Shown: positions 1 through 8,565, numbered from the stretch's first letter. The stretch: DNA of 64,000 bases from Fructobacillus papyriferae (GCF_018437225.1 NZ_JAAMFI010000001.1:186001-250000), one strand, 5' to 3'. Numbers and translations are program-made. Notes: a model not told the origin generated them from the sequence alone.

Positions 1-602
1 TCACCCGTTTGGCTGTTGTCCGTGAGCTAACGAAGGCAGACCGGGAAGCCAAAGAGGCGGCGGCAGCTGAAGAATTGCAAAAGCGCTTGCTCGAAGAGGG
101 TGGTGCGATTAAAAAGAATAGCCAGACCAACAAGAAAAAGGAAAAGGCTGATTCTGATGTCGTTATTGCCGGCATTGACAGCCTGCTGGTTCATTTGGCC
201 AAATGCTGTACGCCAGTGCCAGGCGACAACGTGACGGGTTATATAACACAAGGGCGTGGAGTGGCCGTTCACCGCTTTGATTGTCCAAACATTCACGCTG
301 CCCAAAAAGCAGGTGAACGATTAGTGGATGTGATCTGGGCTGATCCGAATGGTCAGCGTCCAGACTACACCGCAGATTTGACTATCCACGCCGAAAATGA
401 GCCAGGCATCTTAAATAGCTTGCTGAAATCATTGAACGCGAAGACGCGCTTTATTAAAGAAATTAATGGGCATGTTACTCGCGGTGGCATGGTGCAAGTT
501 CAAGCTTCGCTTGGGGTGATGAATTTGGCCCAGTTAAATGGCATCATTGATTCTTTGTCTGCGCAACGCTCGGTCTATGAAGTGAAGCGTACGATTCACT
601 AA
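1..602 (+). CDS. rel: Rel/SpoT-family (p)ppGpp synthetase/hydrolase, C-terminal part
   Basis: This is the 3' end of a long RelA/SpoT homologue; the start and the hydrolase and synthetase domains lie before the window. The visible 200 residues hold a linker rich in Lys and Glu, the conserved-cysteine region (LAKCCTPVPGD, followed by the RGVAVHRFDCPN segment) and a C-terminal ACT domain (roughly the last 75 residues, starting near ADLTIHAENEPGIL). In this family the C-terminal half senses ribosome state and regulates the stringent-response enzyme in the cytoplasm. The frame is open from base 3 with no start codon of its own that makes sense, so it is partial by window edge, not truncated. It is followed after 30 bases by a membrane-protein gene on the same strand. 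Confidence 0.93.
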   Translation, partial: TRLAVVRELTKADREAKEAAAAEELQKRLLEEGGAIKKNSQTNKKKEKADSDVVIAGIDSLLVHLAKCCTPVPGDNVTGYITQGRGVAVHRFDCPNIHAAQKAGERLVDVIWADPNGQRPDYTADLTIHAENEPGILNSLLKSLNAKTRFIKEINGHVTRGGMVQVQASLGVMNLAQLNGIIDSLSAQRSVYEVKRTIH

Positions 603-632
603 ATACAATCAAAAAGAGAAGAGGAGGACGTT

Positions 633-1208
633 GTGTCCAATACCCCAATCCGCCTGGTGTCTTTGAAAAAAAGGCATCAGGATCAGACGATTTATTACGA
701 TCCTGAAGACGGTCGCTACTACCAACGCACTATGCCTAAGAAATCTGGCTATGATTTGGCGCTCTTTGTCGCCTTTCTAATTTCAGCTGTTATCGGGACG
801 GTTCTCTGGCTGGGCAAGTTTTTCTTCCCACTGCCCCAAATCACGCTGACGAATCCCTTGCTTTGGTGGCTCGTCTTAATAATCACGATGATTTTGCCCG
901 CTTGGTTCTGGTTCATGGCCTACCGTCAAGGCAAAAAACAGGGCTTGCCAAAAGAGGAACTGCTGGAATTCTTGCCAAGCTCTGGACAGAAGACTTATCT
1001 GAAAGGGAAGTGGGGCTTTGAACGGGCATGGATTATCTTTGTTCTGCTCTTGCTGCCACCAACGACGCTGCTCTTCTTGATTCTTTATATCTTCAAGGCC
1101 AACTTGATTGATGCGGTCTTGCTGACTTTGCACGGGACGCTTTTCTTACGTCGGGTGCAGCCAGACGTTTGGCGGCGTTTGAAATGGTCAGCCAGAAAAT
1201 TAAAGTAA
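633..1208 (+). CDS. Membrane protein of unknown function, 191 residues
   Basis: I do not recognise a named family. A GTG start at 633 is chosen because GAGGAGG lies just upstream. The protein has a soluble N-terminus with a YYDPEDGRYYQR segment, then two hydrophobic helices (about residues 42-65 and 77-97), a charged loop with KGKWGFERAW, and a further hydrophobic stretch (about residues 132-155). The C-terminus is basic (RRVQPDVWRRLKWSARKLK). It follows rel by 30 bases and ends at a strong terminator, so it is probably the last gene of the rel transcript. No catalytic motif is evident. Confidence 0.7.
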   Translation: MSNTPIRLVSLKKRHQDQTIYYDPEDGRYYQRTMPKKSGYDLALFVAFLISAVIGTVLWLGKFFFPLPQITLTNPLLWWLVLIITMILPAWFWFMAYRQGKKQGLPKEELLEFLPSSGQKTYLKGKWGFERAWIIFVLLLLPPTTLLFLILYIFKANLIDAVLLTLHGTLFLRRVQPDVWRRLKWSARKLK

Positions 1209-1211
1209 ATG

Positions 1212-1256
1212 AAAAAAGATTGATTTCCTTTTTATAGAGGGAATCAATCTTTTTTT
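1212..1256. terminator. Bidirectional Rho-independent terminator
   Basis: An A-run, a stem of about 12 bp (AAAGATTGATTTCC pairing with GGAATCAATCTTT) and a T-run lie between the membrane protein and the convergent MFS gene. It can serve both strands and marks the left edge of the AT-rich accessory island. Confidence 0.85.
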
Positions 1257-2398
1257 ATGCTTTGATCAAGGAAAAGTCGTGCTAATAAAAGCAATAGTAA
1301 CGTAAAACCTAGACAGGTAACCATCATTTGAAGAGAAAATCGACTGGCTTGACCAGCAAGAAAATGACCGACTGGCATCGCAATGTTTAGTGCAATAAAG
1401 AGTAGCGAAAAGACTTTTCCGAGCTGCTTTGATTCGACAGTGAGTTGAATCGTATTTTGACTAAAAATAGCAAAGTGAACCATAAGCGTATTGCTAATGA
1501 TAATAATCAGATACAATGACCAATCGCAGACTAGAAAGATTGGCGTTGCGATTAAGGCGATCATAATGATATAAATTGAACTTTTTTGAAGAAATCCTTT
1601 CTGAAATAGCGGATAAGTGACAGCTGCGGCAATACCCACGATGGCAATTAGCAGCAAAATCGCTGCATACTGTGAGGCATTACCCTTGATGTGAACGTAG
1701 TAATTCGGTAAGAAAACATTGAGCTGAGCAGCATAACAGGATAAGAGAAAACCATAGACGATTAAACATTGTAATGGTTTATTTTTATAAAGATAACCAA
1801 GTGCCTCTCGATAAGAATTTTTTTGTTTTTTTGGCTTTCTTTGGATTTTGTTTCGGATTGGGAGCAAAAGAATAAGCGATAGAAGAAAGGAACAGCCGTT
1901 CAGTAAGAGGACTGTTGGTAAATCGATCGATTTTAGACTGAAAAGGGAAACCGCTAGGGGAGGGATAACCACAGTTAGTATTTGACTAAAGAGGTTGTTT
2001 TGTTGATTAAAGGAGGGCATTCTTTCTTTTTGAATTCCAGCATGAATTAGTTGTTTCATGATAGGCGAAAACGTGTAATTGGCTAAGTTTAGTGAAAAGA
2101 GAATGAGGTTGATCGACAGCAGGTCAACGTGTCCTCTTGAGAACAGAAAAAAACCAAGAACAGACAGACCACATGAAAGGAGTTGGATGCTAACTGTTGC
2201 TTTGAAAAGCCTGGATGAATCAGCTAGGTAACCACCCATTAAACTGGCCAAAAAATTGGCTAAGCTCGCGATCATCATGGATTGTGCTAAGATCTGGGTC
2301 GAACTGAACAGTTGGAGAATCCATAAATCAAGGACAGCATTGAAGGCTAAATCACCAAATTGAGAAATTAAACGGGCACTTAATAATCTTATCGACAC
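1244..2398 (-). CDS. MFS-type efflux transporter of the accessory island
   Basis: A 384-residue, strongly hydrophobic protein with about 10-12 predicted membrane helices. The N-terminal half resembles major facilitator exporters (helix 1 with SQFGDLAFNAV, then ANFLASLMGGYLAD, the usual G-x-x-x-D loop between helices 2 and 3), and a basic central loop (IRNKIQRKPKKQKNS) separates the halves. The start is GTG at 2398 with AAGGTG upstream. It is divergent from the kinase/ATP-grasp operon, separated by 119 AT-rich bases, and its base composition matches that operon. The natural reading is that it exports, or gives immunity to, the product of that operon. The substrate cannot be told from sequence. 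Family assignment is firm at the superfamily level only. Confidence 0.78.
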   Translation of the reverse strand: MSIRLLSARLISQFGDLAFNAVLDLWILQLFSSTQILAQSMMIASLANFLASLMGGYLADSSRLFKATVSIQLLSCGLSVLGFFLFSRGHVDLLSINLILFSLNLANYTFSPIMKQLIHAGIQKERMPSFNQQNNLFSQILTVVIPPLAVSLFSLKSIDLPTVLLLNGCSFLLSLILLLPIRNKIQRKPKKQKNSYREALGYLYKNKPLQCLIVYGFLLSCYAAQLNVFLPNYYVHIKGNASQYAAILLLIAIVGIAAAVTYPLFQKGFLQKSSIYIIMIALIATPIFLVCDWSLYLIIIISNTLMVHFAIFSQNTIQLTVESKQLGKVFSLLFIALNIAMPVGHFLAGQASRFSLQMMVTCLGFTLLLLLLARLFLDQSIKKD

Positions 2399-2434
2399 AC
2401 TTTCACCTTTTTTGTATATTATCTAAAAATACGC

Positions 2435-2463
2435 TTGTTATTTAAATATTTTTAACTTATGAT
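2435..2463 (+). promoter_or_regulatory. Promoter of the PfkB/ATP-grasp operon
   Basis: TTGTTA (2435-2440), a 17-base spacer and TATGAT (2458-2463) sit 55 bases before the kinase start. The same AT-rich intergenic must also hold the promoter for the divergent exporter, where GATAAT on the opposite strand is a weak candidate. Confidence 0.65.
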
Positions 2464-2517
2464 GATTGTAATCTTAATTGATTCTGAGTTCAATCTATTT
2501 TTGAAATGGAGGCGTAA

Positions 2518-3405
2518 ATGAAGATTAATTTGATAGGTACAACTTTTGTCGATGTGCTTTTTAAGATGAAGGAGGTAAAAATTCTCTTTGATAATATTTC
2601 CTTTGCTGAAGAGGGACGTTTAACACCCGGGGGAAATGGCAGTAATGTTGCGATTAACCTATGTCGAAAAGGTTTAGATGTTGATTATTACGGGCAGGTT
2701 GGCAATGATACACATGGTCAGTTCTTAAAAGAACAATTTGCTCATTTTGGCATTAACATGGAAGGGTTAAGGGTCTCACCTGTTGAACAAACCGGTATGT
2801 CTTTAATACTAGTGAATCAATCTGGAGAACGTTCTGTGACAAGTTTTCAGGGGAGCAATGATTATTTTGACTTTAACACTTTTACAAGTCGTGGCGATGC
2901 TGTCGTAATTGCTGGTATTGGGTTATTGCCGAATGTGGATTCGCGGATAGGGGAAATTCTTCAAGAAACGAAAGCAAACGGAATTCCAGTTTTTCTCGGT
3001 GGATCGCCGAATATTGCTGTCATTCGACGATTTTTAATGTCTGGTCAGTACAGGGACGTTGATTTCTTTTTCTTGAACATACGTGAAGCTTGTGATGTTG
3101 CAAGAACAAGTGATGTACTGCAGGCGGGGTATTTTTTCCAGAAGTTTGGTGTGAAAAATGTGTTCATTACAGCAGGACCAAATGGTATTCATTATTTTGG
3201 CGAGGGGCAAGTTTATCAGTATGTTCGAATTCGTTCTGTTCAGCCCTGTGATTCAACTGGAGCAGGTGATGCTTTTATGGCTGGTACGATTCACCATTAT
3301 CTATTGACTCAAGAGATTGACGAAGCAATTTTTGCAGGTCATCAGATGGCCTTAGAAACTATCAATAAAATCGGAGCAGTTCCTGTTAAAGGAGATTTAA
3401 AATGA
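2518..3405 (+). CDS. PfkB-family carbohydrate/nucleoside kinase
   Basis: A ribokinase/PfkB fold kinase of 295 residues, which is the usual length. The two family signatures are present: the N-terminal substrate region GGNGSNVAINLCRKG (about residues 38-52) followed by GQVGNDTHGQFL, and the C-terminal DSTGAGDAF with the catalytic Asp and anion hole (about residues 244-252). It should therefore transfer phosphate from ATP to a hydroxyl of a sugar, nucleoside or related alcohol. The true substrate is unknown. It opens a five-gene operon; its TGA overlaps the next ATG (ATGA), which suggests translational coupling. The gene is AT-rich compared with the core genes around the island. Confidence 0.85.
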   Translation: MKINLIGTTFVDVLFKMKEVKILFDNISFAEEGRLTPGGNGSNVAINLCRKGLDVDYYGQVGNDTHGQFLKEQFAHFGINMEGLRVSPVEQTGMSLILVNQSGERSVTSFQGSNDYFDFNTFTSRGDAVVIAGIGLLPNVDSRIGEILQETKANGIPVFLGGSPNIAVIRRFLMSGQYRDVDFFFLNIREACDVARTSDVLQAGYFFQKFGVKNVFITAGPNGIHYFGEGQVYQYVRIRSVQPCDSTGAGDAFMAGTIHHYLLTQEIDEAIFAGHQMALETINKIGAVPVKGDLK

Positions 3406-4472
3406 CTTTTTCACGTTTTAAAAAAGTTTTACAGCAGAAGTTGCCATATCCGATTATAGAATTACCTACTAGTTCTCTTCGAAGAAAAGGAATGCCTTAC
3501 TTTACTTTTTCACCGTTTCAAGATACTGAGGACAATTACATTCGGTTAGCAAACAGTAACGACTTTTATATTAAAAAACAAGAGACTATTCGTAAAATAA
3601 ACACTCTTGATTTAACGAACCCACTTTGTGTGAACAACCAGTGGACTTATGCTATTCAAAACTATCAAAAAATAGATCAGGCAGACAATATCAAAAGAAT
3701 GATCGATGCCTTGTGTTTAGAGTTTTTTCCTAACTTATCCAAACAAGAGATCGAGATTACTTTTCCGATCACTTTGAAAACATTTTTTAGAAAGAATTTT
3801 TTCCCTTATCGATTGAATCCTGATGTGATGGAGAAAAGATACCAAGCGCGTTTACCTTTGCCAGGGGAACACTATTACTTAAAGGTGCGAATGAAACATC
3901 AAAAAGGTTGGCTCAATATTGTTGATTTTGTTCTCGTTAATTTCGATCAGAAAAATTTATCCTCTCAGTTGGACTCCATCTGGGTGGAAGATCTGATTGA
4001 TTTAATTGAGGAAGATAAAACATACATTTTTGATGAAAAGAAATATGTTTCCTTACAAAAAATTGTTAGGAGTATTAGTGAGGATAAGCGCGACCAGCAC
4101 ATTCTTTTAAATGATTTTCGATTAATTCAAAAAATGCTATCACTTGGGATTGAACCTAGTTCAAAAGGTTCTGGAAACGATTTAAAACGTAAAATCCGCT
4201 CTTTTTATTTTTACAATGTTTTTTATCTAAAACTTGATTTAGATGGAATAAAAGCATGGTTAGATCAAATGCCTCCATCGGCATTTCACACTAATATAAG
4301 CCGACAGATACTCTTAAGCACACTTGAAAAAATTGATCGAGAGTACAAAAAAAGTGTTAAAGATTATTGGTGTAACAACTATGGGCGAAAATTTGCTCAA
4401 GATAGTTTAGGACTACCAAACGAATTTTTTGGTGATTTTTTAGTCAATTCTAAAACTGAATACAATTTTTAG
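3402..4472 (+). CDS. Orphan protein of the kinase/ATP-grasp operon, 356 residues
   Basis: I do not recognise this protein. It is soluble in appearance (no signal peptide or membrane segment), rich in Phe, Tyr, Lys and Asn. Distinct stretches are SLRRKGMPYFTFSPFQDTED near the N-terminus, RYQARLPLPGEHYYLKVRMK near the middle (about residues 145-165), and an all-helical-looking C-terminal third. No P-loop, Rossmann, ATP-grasp or metal motif is visible. It overlaps the upstream kinase by 4 bases and is followed 9 bases later by the nucleotidyltransferase, so it is part of the same translation unit. It is the most AT-rich gene of the island: 16 of 60 bases in 3541-3600 are G or C. It could be a new enzyme or a partner of the kinase. 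Confidence 0.75.
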   Translation: MTFSRFKKVLQQKLPYPIIELPTSSLRRKGMPYFTFSPFQDTEDNYIRLANSNDFYIKKQETIRKINTLDLTNPLCVNNQWTYAIQNYQKIDQADNIKRMIDALCLEFFPNLSKQEIEITFPITLKTFFRKNFFPYRLNPDVMEKRYQARLPLPGEHYYLKVRMKHQKGWLNIVDFVLVNFDQKNLSSQLDSIWVEDLIDLIEEDKTYIFDEKKYVSLQKIVRSISEDKRDQHILLNDFRLIQKMLSLGIEPSSKGSGNDLKRKIRSFYFYNVFYLKLDLDGIKAWLDQMPPSAFHTNISRQILLSTLEKIDREYKKSVKDYWCNNYGRKFAQDSLGLPNEFFGDFLVNSKTEYNF

Positions 4473-4481
4473 GAGGTAAAC

Positions 4482-5360
4482 ATGAAAGGCGTTATTCTAT
4501 CTTCTGGATTTGGGAAAAGGCTGTGGCCGGTTACCGAAGTCTCTCCGAAAGTTGTTCACCCAATTTATAATAAGCCGAGTATCTATTATTCGTTGGCATT
4601 TCTAATTCAACAGGGAGTAACTGAAATTGGCATTGTTGGCACTGATGAGTCAAACAATCTGATTAGGGGGTTATTCAATGATGGCTGCGATCTTGGTTGT
4701 AAAATTAAGTATTTGAATGAAGCGAAAAAGTATGTACGGGGAACAGCAACATCGTTAGCATGTGCTGAGGACTTTGTTCAGAAAGAACCATTCATTTTAC
4801 TATTGGGCGATTCCTTGTTTATTGATAAGGAAGCCGGATGTTTAGGTAAACTTTTTAATCAAGTAATGAAAGCAAGGTCAACGTCCTTTAATTTGCTAAT
4901 GCCAGTTTATGATGCAAGACAATATGCTTACTTTGATAAAGAAAAAGCGGTTGAAAAAGGAAATCGCGAAGGTATTACTCAGGCTATATCAGGCTTATAT
5001 TTCTTTCAACCTTCCGTGTTTCAATACCTAAAAAAAATTAAGCAGTCGGAAAGAGGGGAATATGAACTTGTTTCGGTTATCAATCTAATGATGCAAGATC
5101 ACTACTTTGAAACGTTAGGTCCCTTTGACCACGTCATTTGGACAGACACAGGTGTCCCAGAATTGTTATATGCTGCCACTTCATTAATTAGGCAGATTGA
5201 ATTATTAACAGGTCGTTTAATCGGTTCTCCGCATTATGAAGCTTATAAGAAGGGGTTAGTGAACAAAACAATGTTGGTCAATCAATTCCAAGGGAAAAAT
5301 AGTTCTTATGCTGAAGGTGTGCGGAGAATGTTACCTGAATTGAAATGGAGGACAACATGA
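4482..5360 (+). CDS. Sugar-phosphate nucleotidyltransferase, RmlA-like
   Basis: A 292-residue NTP-transferase-fold protein. The N-terminal nucleotide-binding signature GFGKRLWPVTEVSPK, followed by the sugar-binding IYNKPSIYYSLAFL, is close in layout to glucose-1-phosphate thymidylyltransferase (RmlA). The metal-binding Asp is in LLLGDSLF (about residue 109). Family members join a sugar-1-phosphate and an NTP to give an NDP-sugar and pyrophosphate. Which base and which sugar are not readable. Its ATG follows AGGAGG; its stop TGA overlaps the start of the first ATP-grasp gene (ATGA). No dTDP-rhamnose genes accompany it, so a role in ordinary rhamnose synthesis is unlikely. Together with the kinase it could activate a sugar or cyclitol for the ligases. 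Confidence 0.82.
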   Translation: MKGVILSSGFGKRLWPVTEVSPKVVHPIYNKPSIYYSLAFLIQQGVTEIGIVGTDESNNLIRGLFNDGCDLGCKIKYLNEAKKYVRGTATSLACAEDFVQKEPFILLLGDSLFIDKEAGCLGKLFNQVMKARSTSFNLLMPVYDARQYAYFDKEKAVEKGNREGITQAISGLYFFQPSVFQYLKKIKQSERGEYELVSVINLMMQDHYFETLGPFDHVIWTDTGVPELLYAATSLIRQIELLTGRLIGSPHYEAYKKGLVNKTMLVNQFQGKNSSYAEGVRRMLPELKWRTT

Positions 5361-6517
5361 ACTATTATATTTGGCCTTACTCTCCTCACAGCTTGTCTTT
5401 AATTGAAGATCATCAAACGATTGTTTTGACTAGCGAAGAGAATCGGTCTCACTTTGTTGATTGGTCAGACAAAGCCGTCTTTTTTTTTGATGAATTAAGT
5501 TTCGAAACGCTATTTGCTTATTTTCGTCAGCACCGTGGCCACTCTATTGATCGAATTTGGACTTTGGATGAGGAAAAGATCATTTGGGTTAGCCAGTTAA
5601 ACAATCTCTTTGCAACGCAACGAGACGATACAGCGATCCTTTTCAAAGATAAATATTTCATGCGTTCAGCATTGCAAGACATTGTTTTACAACCACGCTT
5701 TCAAAAAGCTAGTCGTCAACAGCCATTTTCTGGCAAGGGCTTTCTAAAATATCGACGTTCGGACTCAGCACAAGGTGTCGAAGACTATCAGGATGATTCT
5801 GAATATCAACAATTACTTTTACAAATTCCCGAGGTGAGTTGGGCTGACTACATGGTTGAGGAAGCCGTTTCATACGATACCATGTACACAATTGATGGAT
5901 ATCGAACGGCTACCGGGCAATTTCGCCTGTTCGCACACGAGTACTACGGCAAAGTCAATGAAGTCGTTCACGGGCAATACTTGTTATTAACAACGGCCTC
6001 TTTATATCAAAAGCCCGAACTGTTAAAACGACTATTCACCTTATCAAAACGGGTGGTGAACCAGCTGAGCCGACCTGGCGATACTGTCCCTTTTCATATT
6101 GAATGGTTTTATCAGAAGGATCGTAATCGCTTTGTTTTCACCGAGATTGGTCGGCGCTTTGGTGGGGGGCATATTCCGCGCTTAATTCAAGAAGCGTTTG
6201 GGATTAATCTTTTACAGGAATACTGGGCAAATCTGAATAAGACGACAACTTTTAACGAGCAATTGCTCTATCCGAAGTGTTATTCCGCAACTTATTTCCA
6301 GATGCACGATGGTCGTGCGCTAATTAATACGCATTTCTTAAATGAATTTCAAAATGTTTTTGGTCAACAGGTTCATGACGATTCGGCAATGAAGGCCGTC
6401 GGTCAATCGGTCAATGATAATTATTTTGCTTTACAATTCCGCGCTTTATCCACTGTCCAGTTACAAAAGCAGGCGGCGTTGATAAACGAACGATTTAAGG
6501 AGGAAAACCCCCGATGA
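5357..6517 (+). CDS. ATP-grasp ligase 1
   Basis: A 386-residue ATP-grasp-fold protein. The start at 5357 is preferred over an in-frame ATG 12 bases upstream because GGAGG then sits 5-6 bases ahead and the ATG overlaps the preceding TGA. Recognisable parts are the ATP-holding lysine segment GFLKYRRSDSAQGV (about residues 126-139), the HIEWF strand and the metal-binding TEIGRRFGGGHIPR (near residue 270). The E-x-x-x-R-x-GGG form is that of the carnosine-synthase/amino-acid-ligase type branch. Members join a carboxylate to an amine through an acyl-phosphate with ATP hydrolysis. It is translationally coupled on both sides. The substrate is unknown. Confidence 0.82.
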   Translation: MNYYIWPYSPHSLSLIEDHQTIVLTSEENRSHFVDWSDKAVFFFDELSFETLFAYFRQHRGHSIDRIWTLDEEKIIWVSQLNNLFATQRDDTAILFKDKYFMRSALQDIVLQPRFQKASRQQPFSGKGFLKYRRSDSAQGVEDYQDDSEYQQLLLQIPEVSWADYMVEEAVSYDTMYTIDGYRTATGQFRLFAHEYYGKVNEVVHGQYLLLTTASLYQKPELLKRLFTLSKRVVNQLSRPGDTVPFHIEWFYQKDRNRFVFTEIGRRFGGGHIPRLIQEAFGINLLQEYWANLNKTTTFNEQLLYPKCYSATYFQMHDGRALINTHFLNEFQNVFGQQVHDDSAMKAVGQSVNDNYFALQFRALSTVQLQKQAALINERFKEENPR

Positions 6518-7725
6518 ATGTTGTTATTTTAGCACCAATCGGTAACCGTTATATCGATTATTTCACTGTTGTAAAGGATCATCCCGATCATCATTATTGC
6601 TTATTTATTCTAGAAAAGCATCGCGATAATTATCCCGAAAGCTTACCTGATAATATCGAATTAATCGTCTTAAAAGATTGGGTGCGGACATACATTGCCT
6701 ATGAGATTGGTCTTTTCCACCAACGATATCCCATTGATCTTCTTTTTGCTTATACAGAAGAAGAAATCCTTTTTGCTGCAGAAATGCGGGAGAGGTATCA
6801 AATAAAGGGACAAAAAACTGAGAATGCGCTGCGTTTTCGACATAAAAATCGCATGATGGATTTTGTTCAACAAAACGGCTTCGATGTTCCGAGCTTTGAT
6901 CTGGTTCATTCCGTTGAAGAATTGAAAGAGGCGATTGAACGAATAACCTATCCGGTGATCGTTAAACCGGGGGATGGAATGGGATCACAGCGGACTTACC
7001 GATTGAATCATGCAAGCGATTTGCAGCAATACATCCGTGAAAATAACATACAAAACATTTTGGTGAGTCGGTTCATTGATTGGCCTGTTTACCATTTAGA
7101 TGGATTGATGAAGCAGGGGGAAATTTTAGCGTTTTCGCCATCACGGTATTTTCATAACACATTGGATTATCAACACAATCAATCGATTGGTAGTATACAG
7201 GTCGAAGAAAATAGTCCGGCTTATCATCATTTACTCGACTATAGTCAAAGCCTATTGCCCTTGTTTAATCAGGAGGAAACGCTTATCTTTCATCTTGAAG
7301 TTTTTTTCAAAAAAGGGAAAATTTACTTTTTGGAAGTGGCTTGTCGAATGGGCGGCGGAAGAATTGAACGTGAACTTTATCAAACGTATGGTGTCCACTT
7401 TATTCAAGAACTATTGGCTCAGGAATTAGGGGAAAAACAACGAATGTCCTATCGAAAAATTAACCCATTAACGAAAGGCTTTGTATTGGTTGCGCCAAAA
7501 GAAGGGCTGATTCGACAGTTGCCGGCGCAGAGCATTGAGAAGTTACCCTTTGAAAACGTCTATGATTTTTATTTATTTCGCAAAGAAGGCAGTCAGTCAA
7601 AGAAAGCAGCATCCAGCATTGATGCTATTGCGTCGATTTCTGTGGAGGGACAGTCTTTTGAAAAAGTTTTGAAGGAGCTGAAAGAAATCGACCGTTGGTA
7701 CCGCGAAAAGATGATCTATGAATAA
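6514..7725 (+). CDS. ATP-grasp ligase 2
   Basis: A 403-residue protein, a distant paralogue of its upstream neighbour. The central and small ATP-grasp lobes are clear: VIVKPGDGMGSQRTYRL (about residues 147-163) for nucleotide binding, FHLEVFFKKGKIYFLEVACRMGGGRIER (near residue 260) for the two metal-binding acids and the R-x-GGG motif. The N-terminal 110 residues form the pre-ATP-grasp domain that usually sets substrate choice. It overlaps ligase 1 by ATGA and ends the operon directly at a terminator. Two ligases in one operon suggest two successive bond-forming steps, for example building a dipeptide or adding amino acids to a phosphorylated scaffold. That is inference; no product can be named. 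Confidence 0.82.
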   Translation: MNVVILAPIGNRYIDYFTVVKDHPDHHYCLFILEKHRDNYPESLPDNIELIVLKDWVRTYIAYEIGLFHQRYPIDLLFAYTEEEILFAAEMRERYQIKGQKTENALRFRHKNRMMDFVQQNGFDVPSFDLVHSVEELKEAIERITYPVIVKPGDGMGSQRTYRLNHASDLQQYIRENNIQNILVSRFIDWPVYHLDGLMKQGEILAFSPSRYFHNTLDYQHNQSIGSIQVEENSPAYHHLLDYSQSLLPLFNQEETLIFHLEVFFKKGKIYFLEVACRMGGGRIERELYQTYGVHFIQELLAQELGEKQRMSYRKINPLTKGFVLVAPKEGLIRQLPAQSIEKLPFENVYDFYLFRKEGSQSKKAASSIDAIASISVEGQSFEKVLKELKEIDRWYREKMIYE

Positions 7726-7757
7726 AAAAAGAACGGCACCTAAGGTGTCGTTCTTTT
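7726..7757. terminator. Bidirectional Rho-independent terminator
   Basis: AAAAGAACGGCACC, loop TAA, GGTGTCGTTCTTTT directly after the stop of ATP-grasp ligase 2. The A- and T-runs on both sides let it also end plsY from the other strand. It marks the right edge of the accessory island. Confidence 0.9.
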
Positions 7758-7770
7758 GATATAGTATAGT

Positions 7771-8379
7771 TTATTTTTTTAACCAATAAACCAACCCGAA
7801 TGGAATCGTGGATTCTTTTCCAGAAAGGATGCGGCCGATGTTTTGTCGGTGTCGATAGAAGACAAAGACGGTTAAGGTAATCGCGATGATGGATAAGATT
7901 AGGTCATGGTAGTAGAAAACGGACATGACTGTGGCAAAAGAAAAGCCGACCATTGAGGCAACTGAGACCATTGAAAAGAGAATCAGGCAGGATACAAAGA
8001 CGGCACAAACCATCCAAAAGAGGGGGCCGTTATAAACGGACAAGACACCGGCCGAGGTGGCCACAGCTTTGCCTCCCTTAAAGCCAATCCAGATCGAAAA
8101 AGTATGGCCCAAAATGGCAAAAAGACCGACCCACATCACATTGACATCAAGACCAAAGATTGCTGGCAATAAACCGGCTAGGGCCCCTTTCAAGATGTCA
8201 AAAGCTAGGACAAAGCAGCCGGCGACAGGCCCTAGGATACGAAAGGCGTTAGTGGTCCCGATATTACCAGAACCTTCGTTTCGAATATCTTTATGGAAGA
8301 AGAGTTTACCAATCCAGTAACCTGGGACGAGTGAGCCGATTAGGTAGGCCAAGATAAACACCATCATTATTTTTTCCAT
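7771..8379 (-). CDS. plsY: Glycerol-3-phosphate acyltransferase PlsY
   Basis: Integral membrane enzyme that transfers an acyl group from acyl-phosphate to glycerol-3-phosphate, making lysophosphatidic acid, the first step of phospholipid synthesis. About 202 residues with five hydrophobic segments; the family motifs GSGNIGTTNAFR (near residue 37) and GFKGGKAVATSAG (near residue 100) are intact, as is the late basic YRHRQNIGRI loop. The ATG at 8379 is chosen over an upstream in-frame start because AAAAGGAG lies 9 bases before it. It is divergent from parE, an arrangement common in Firmicutes. Confidence 0.95.
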   Translation of the reverse strand: MEKIMMVFILAYLIGSLVPGYWIGKLFFHKDIRNEGSGNIGTTNAFRILGPVAGCFVLAFDILKGALAGLLPAIFGLDVNVMWVGLFAILGHTFSIWIGFKGGKAVATSAGVLSVYNGPLFWMVCAVFVSCLILFSMVSVASMVGFSFATVMSVFYYHDLILSIIAITLTVFVFYRHRQNIGRILSGKESTIPFGLVYWLKK

Positions 8380-8523
8380 TCTGTTACACTCCTTTTTTAA
8401 AAGCAGATAATATTTTACCACAGAGACGAGTTTTTGGTTGATTCTAAGCCCTTCTTTTTTGTTTTTTAGAAATGGTTGGAAAGTGACGCAACCGAAATGA
8501 AATGATTTTCGCTGGATTTTTTG

Positions 8524-8552
8524 TTGTCAGTTTTTCGTTTTTAATCTATGAT
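8524..8552 (+). promoter_or_regulatory. Promoter of parE-parC
   Basis: TTGTCA (8524-8529), 17-base spacer, TATGAT (8547-8552). Predicted transcription start is near 8559, about 60 bases before the parE start. Confidence 0.7.
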
Positions 8553-8565
8553 AAGGTAGATTGCC

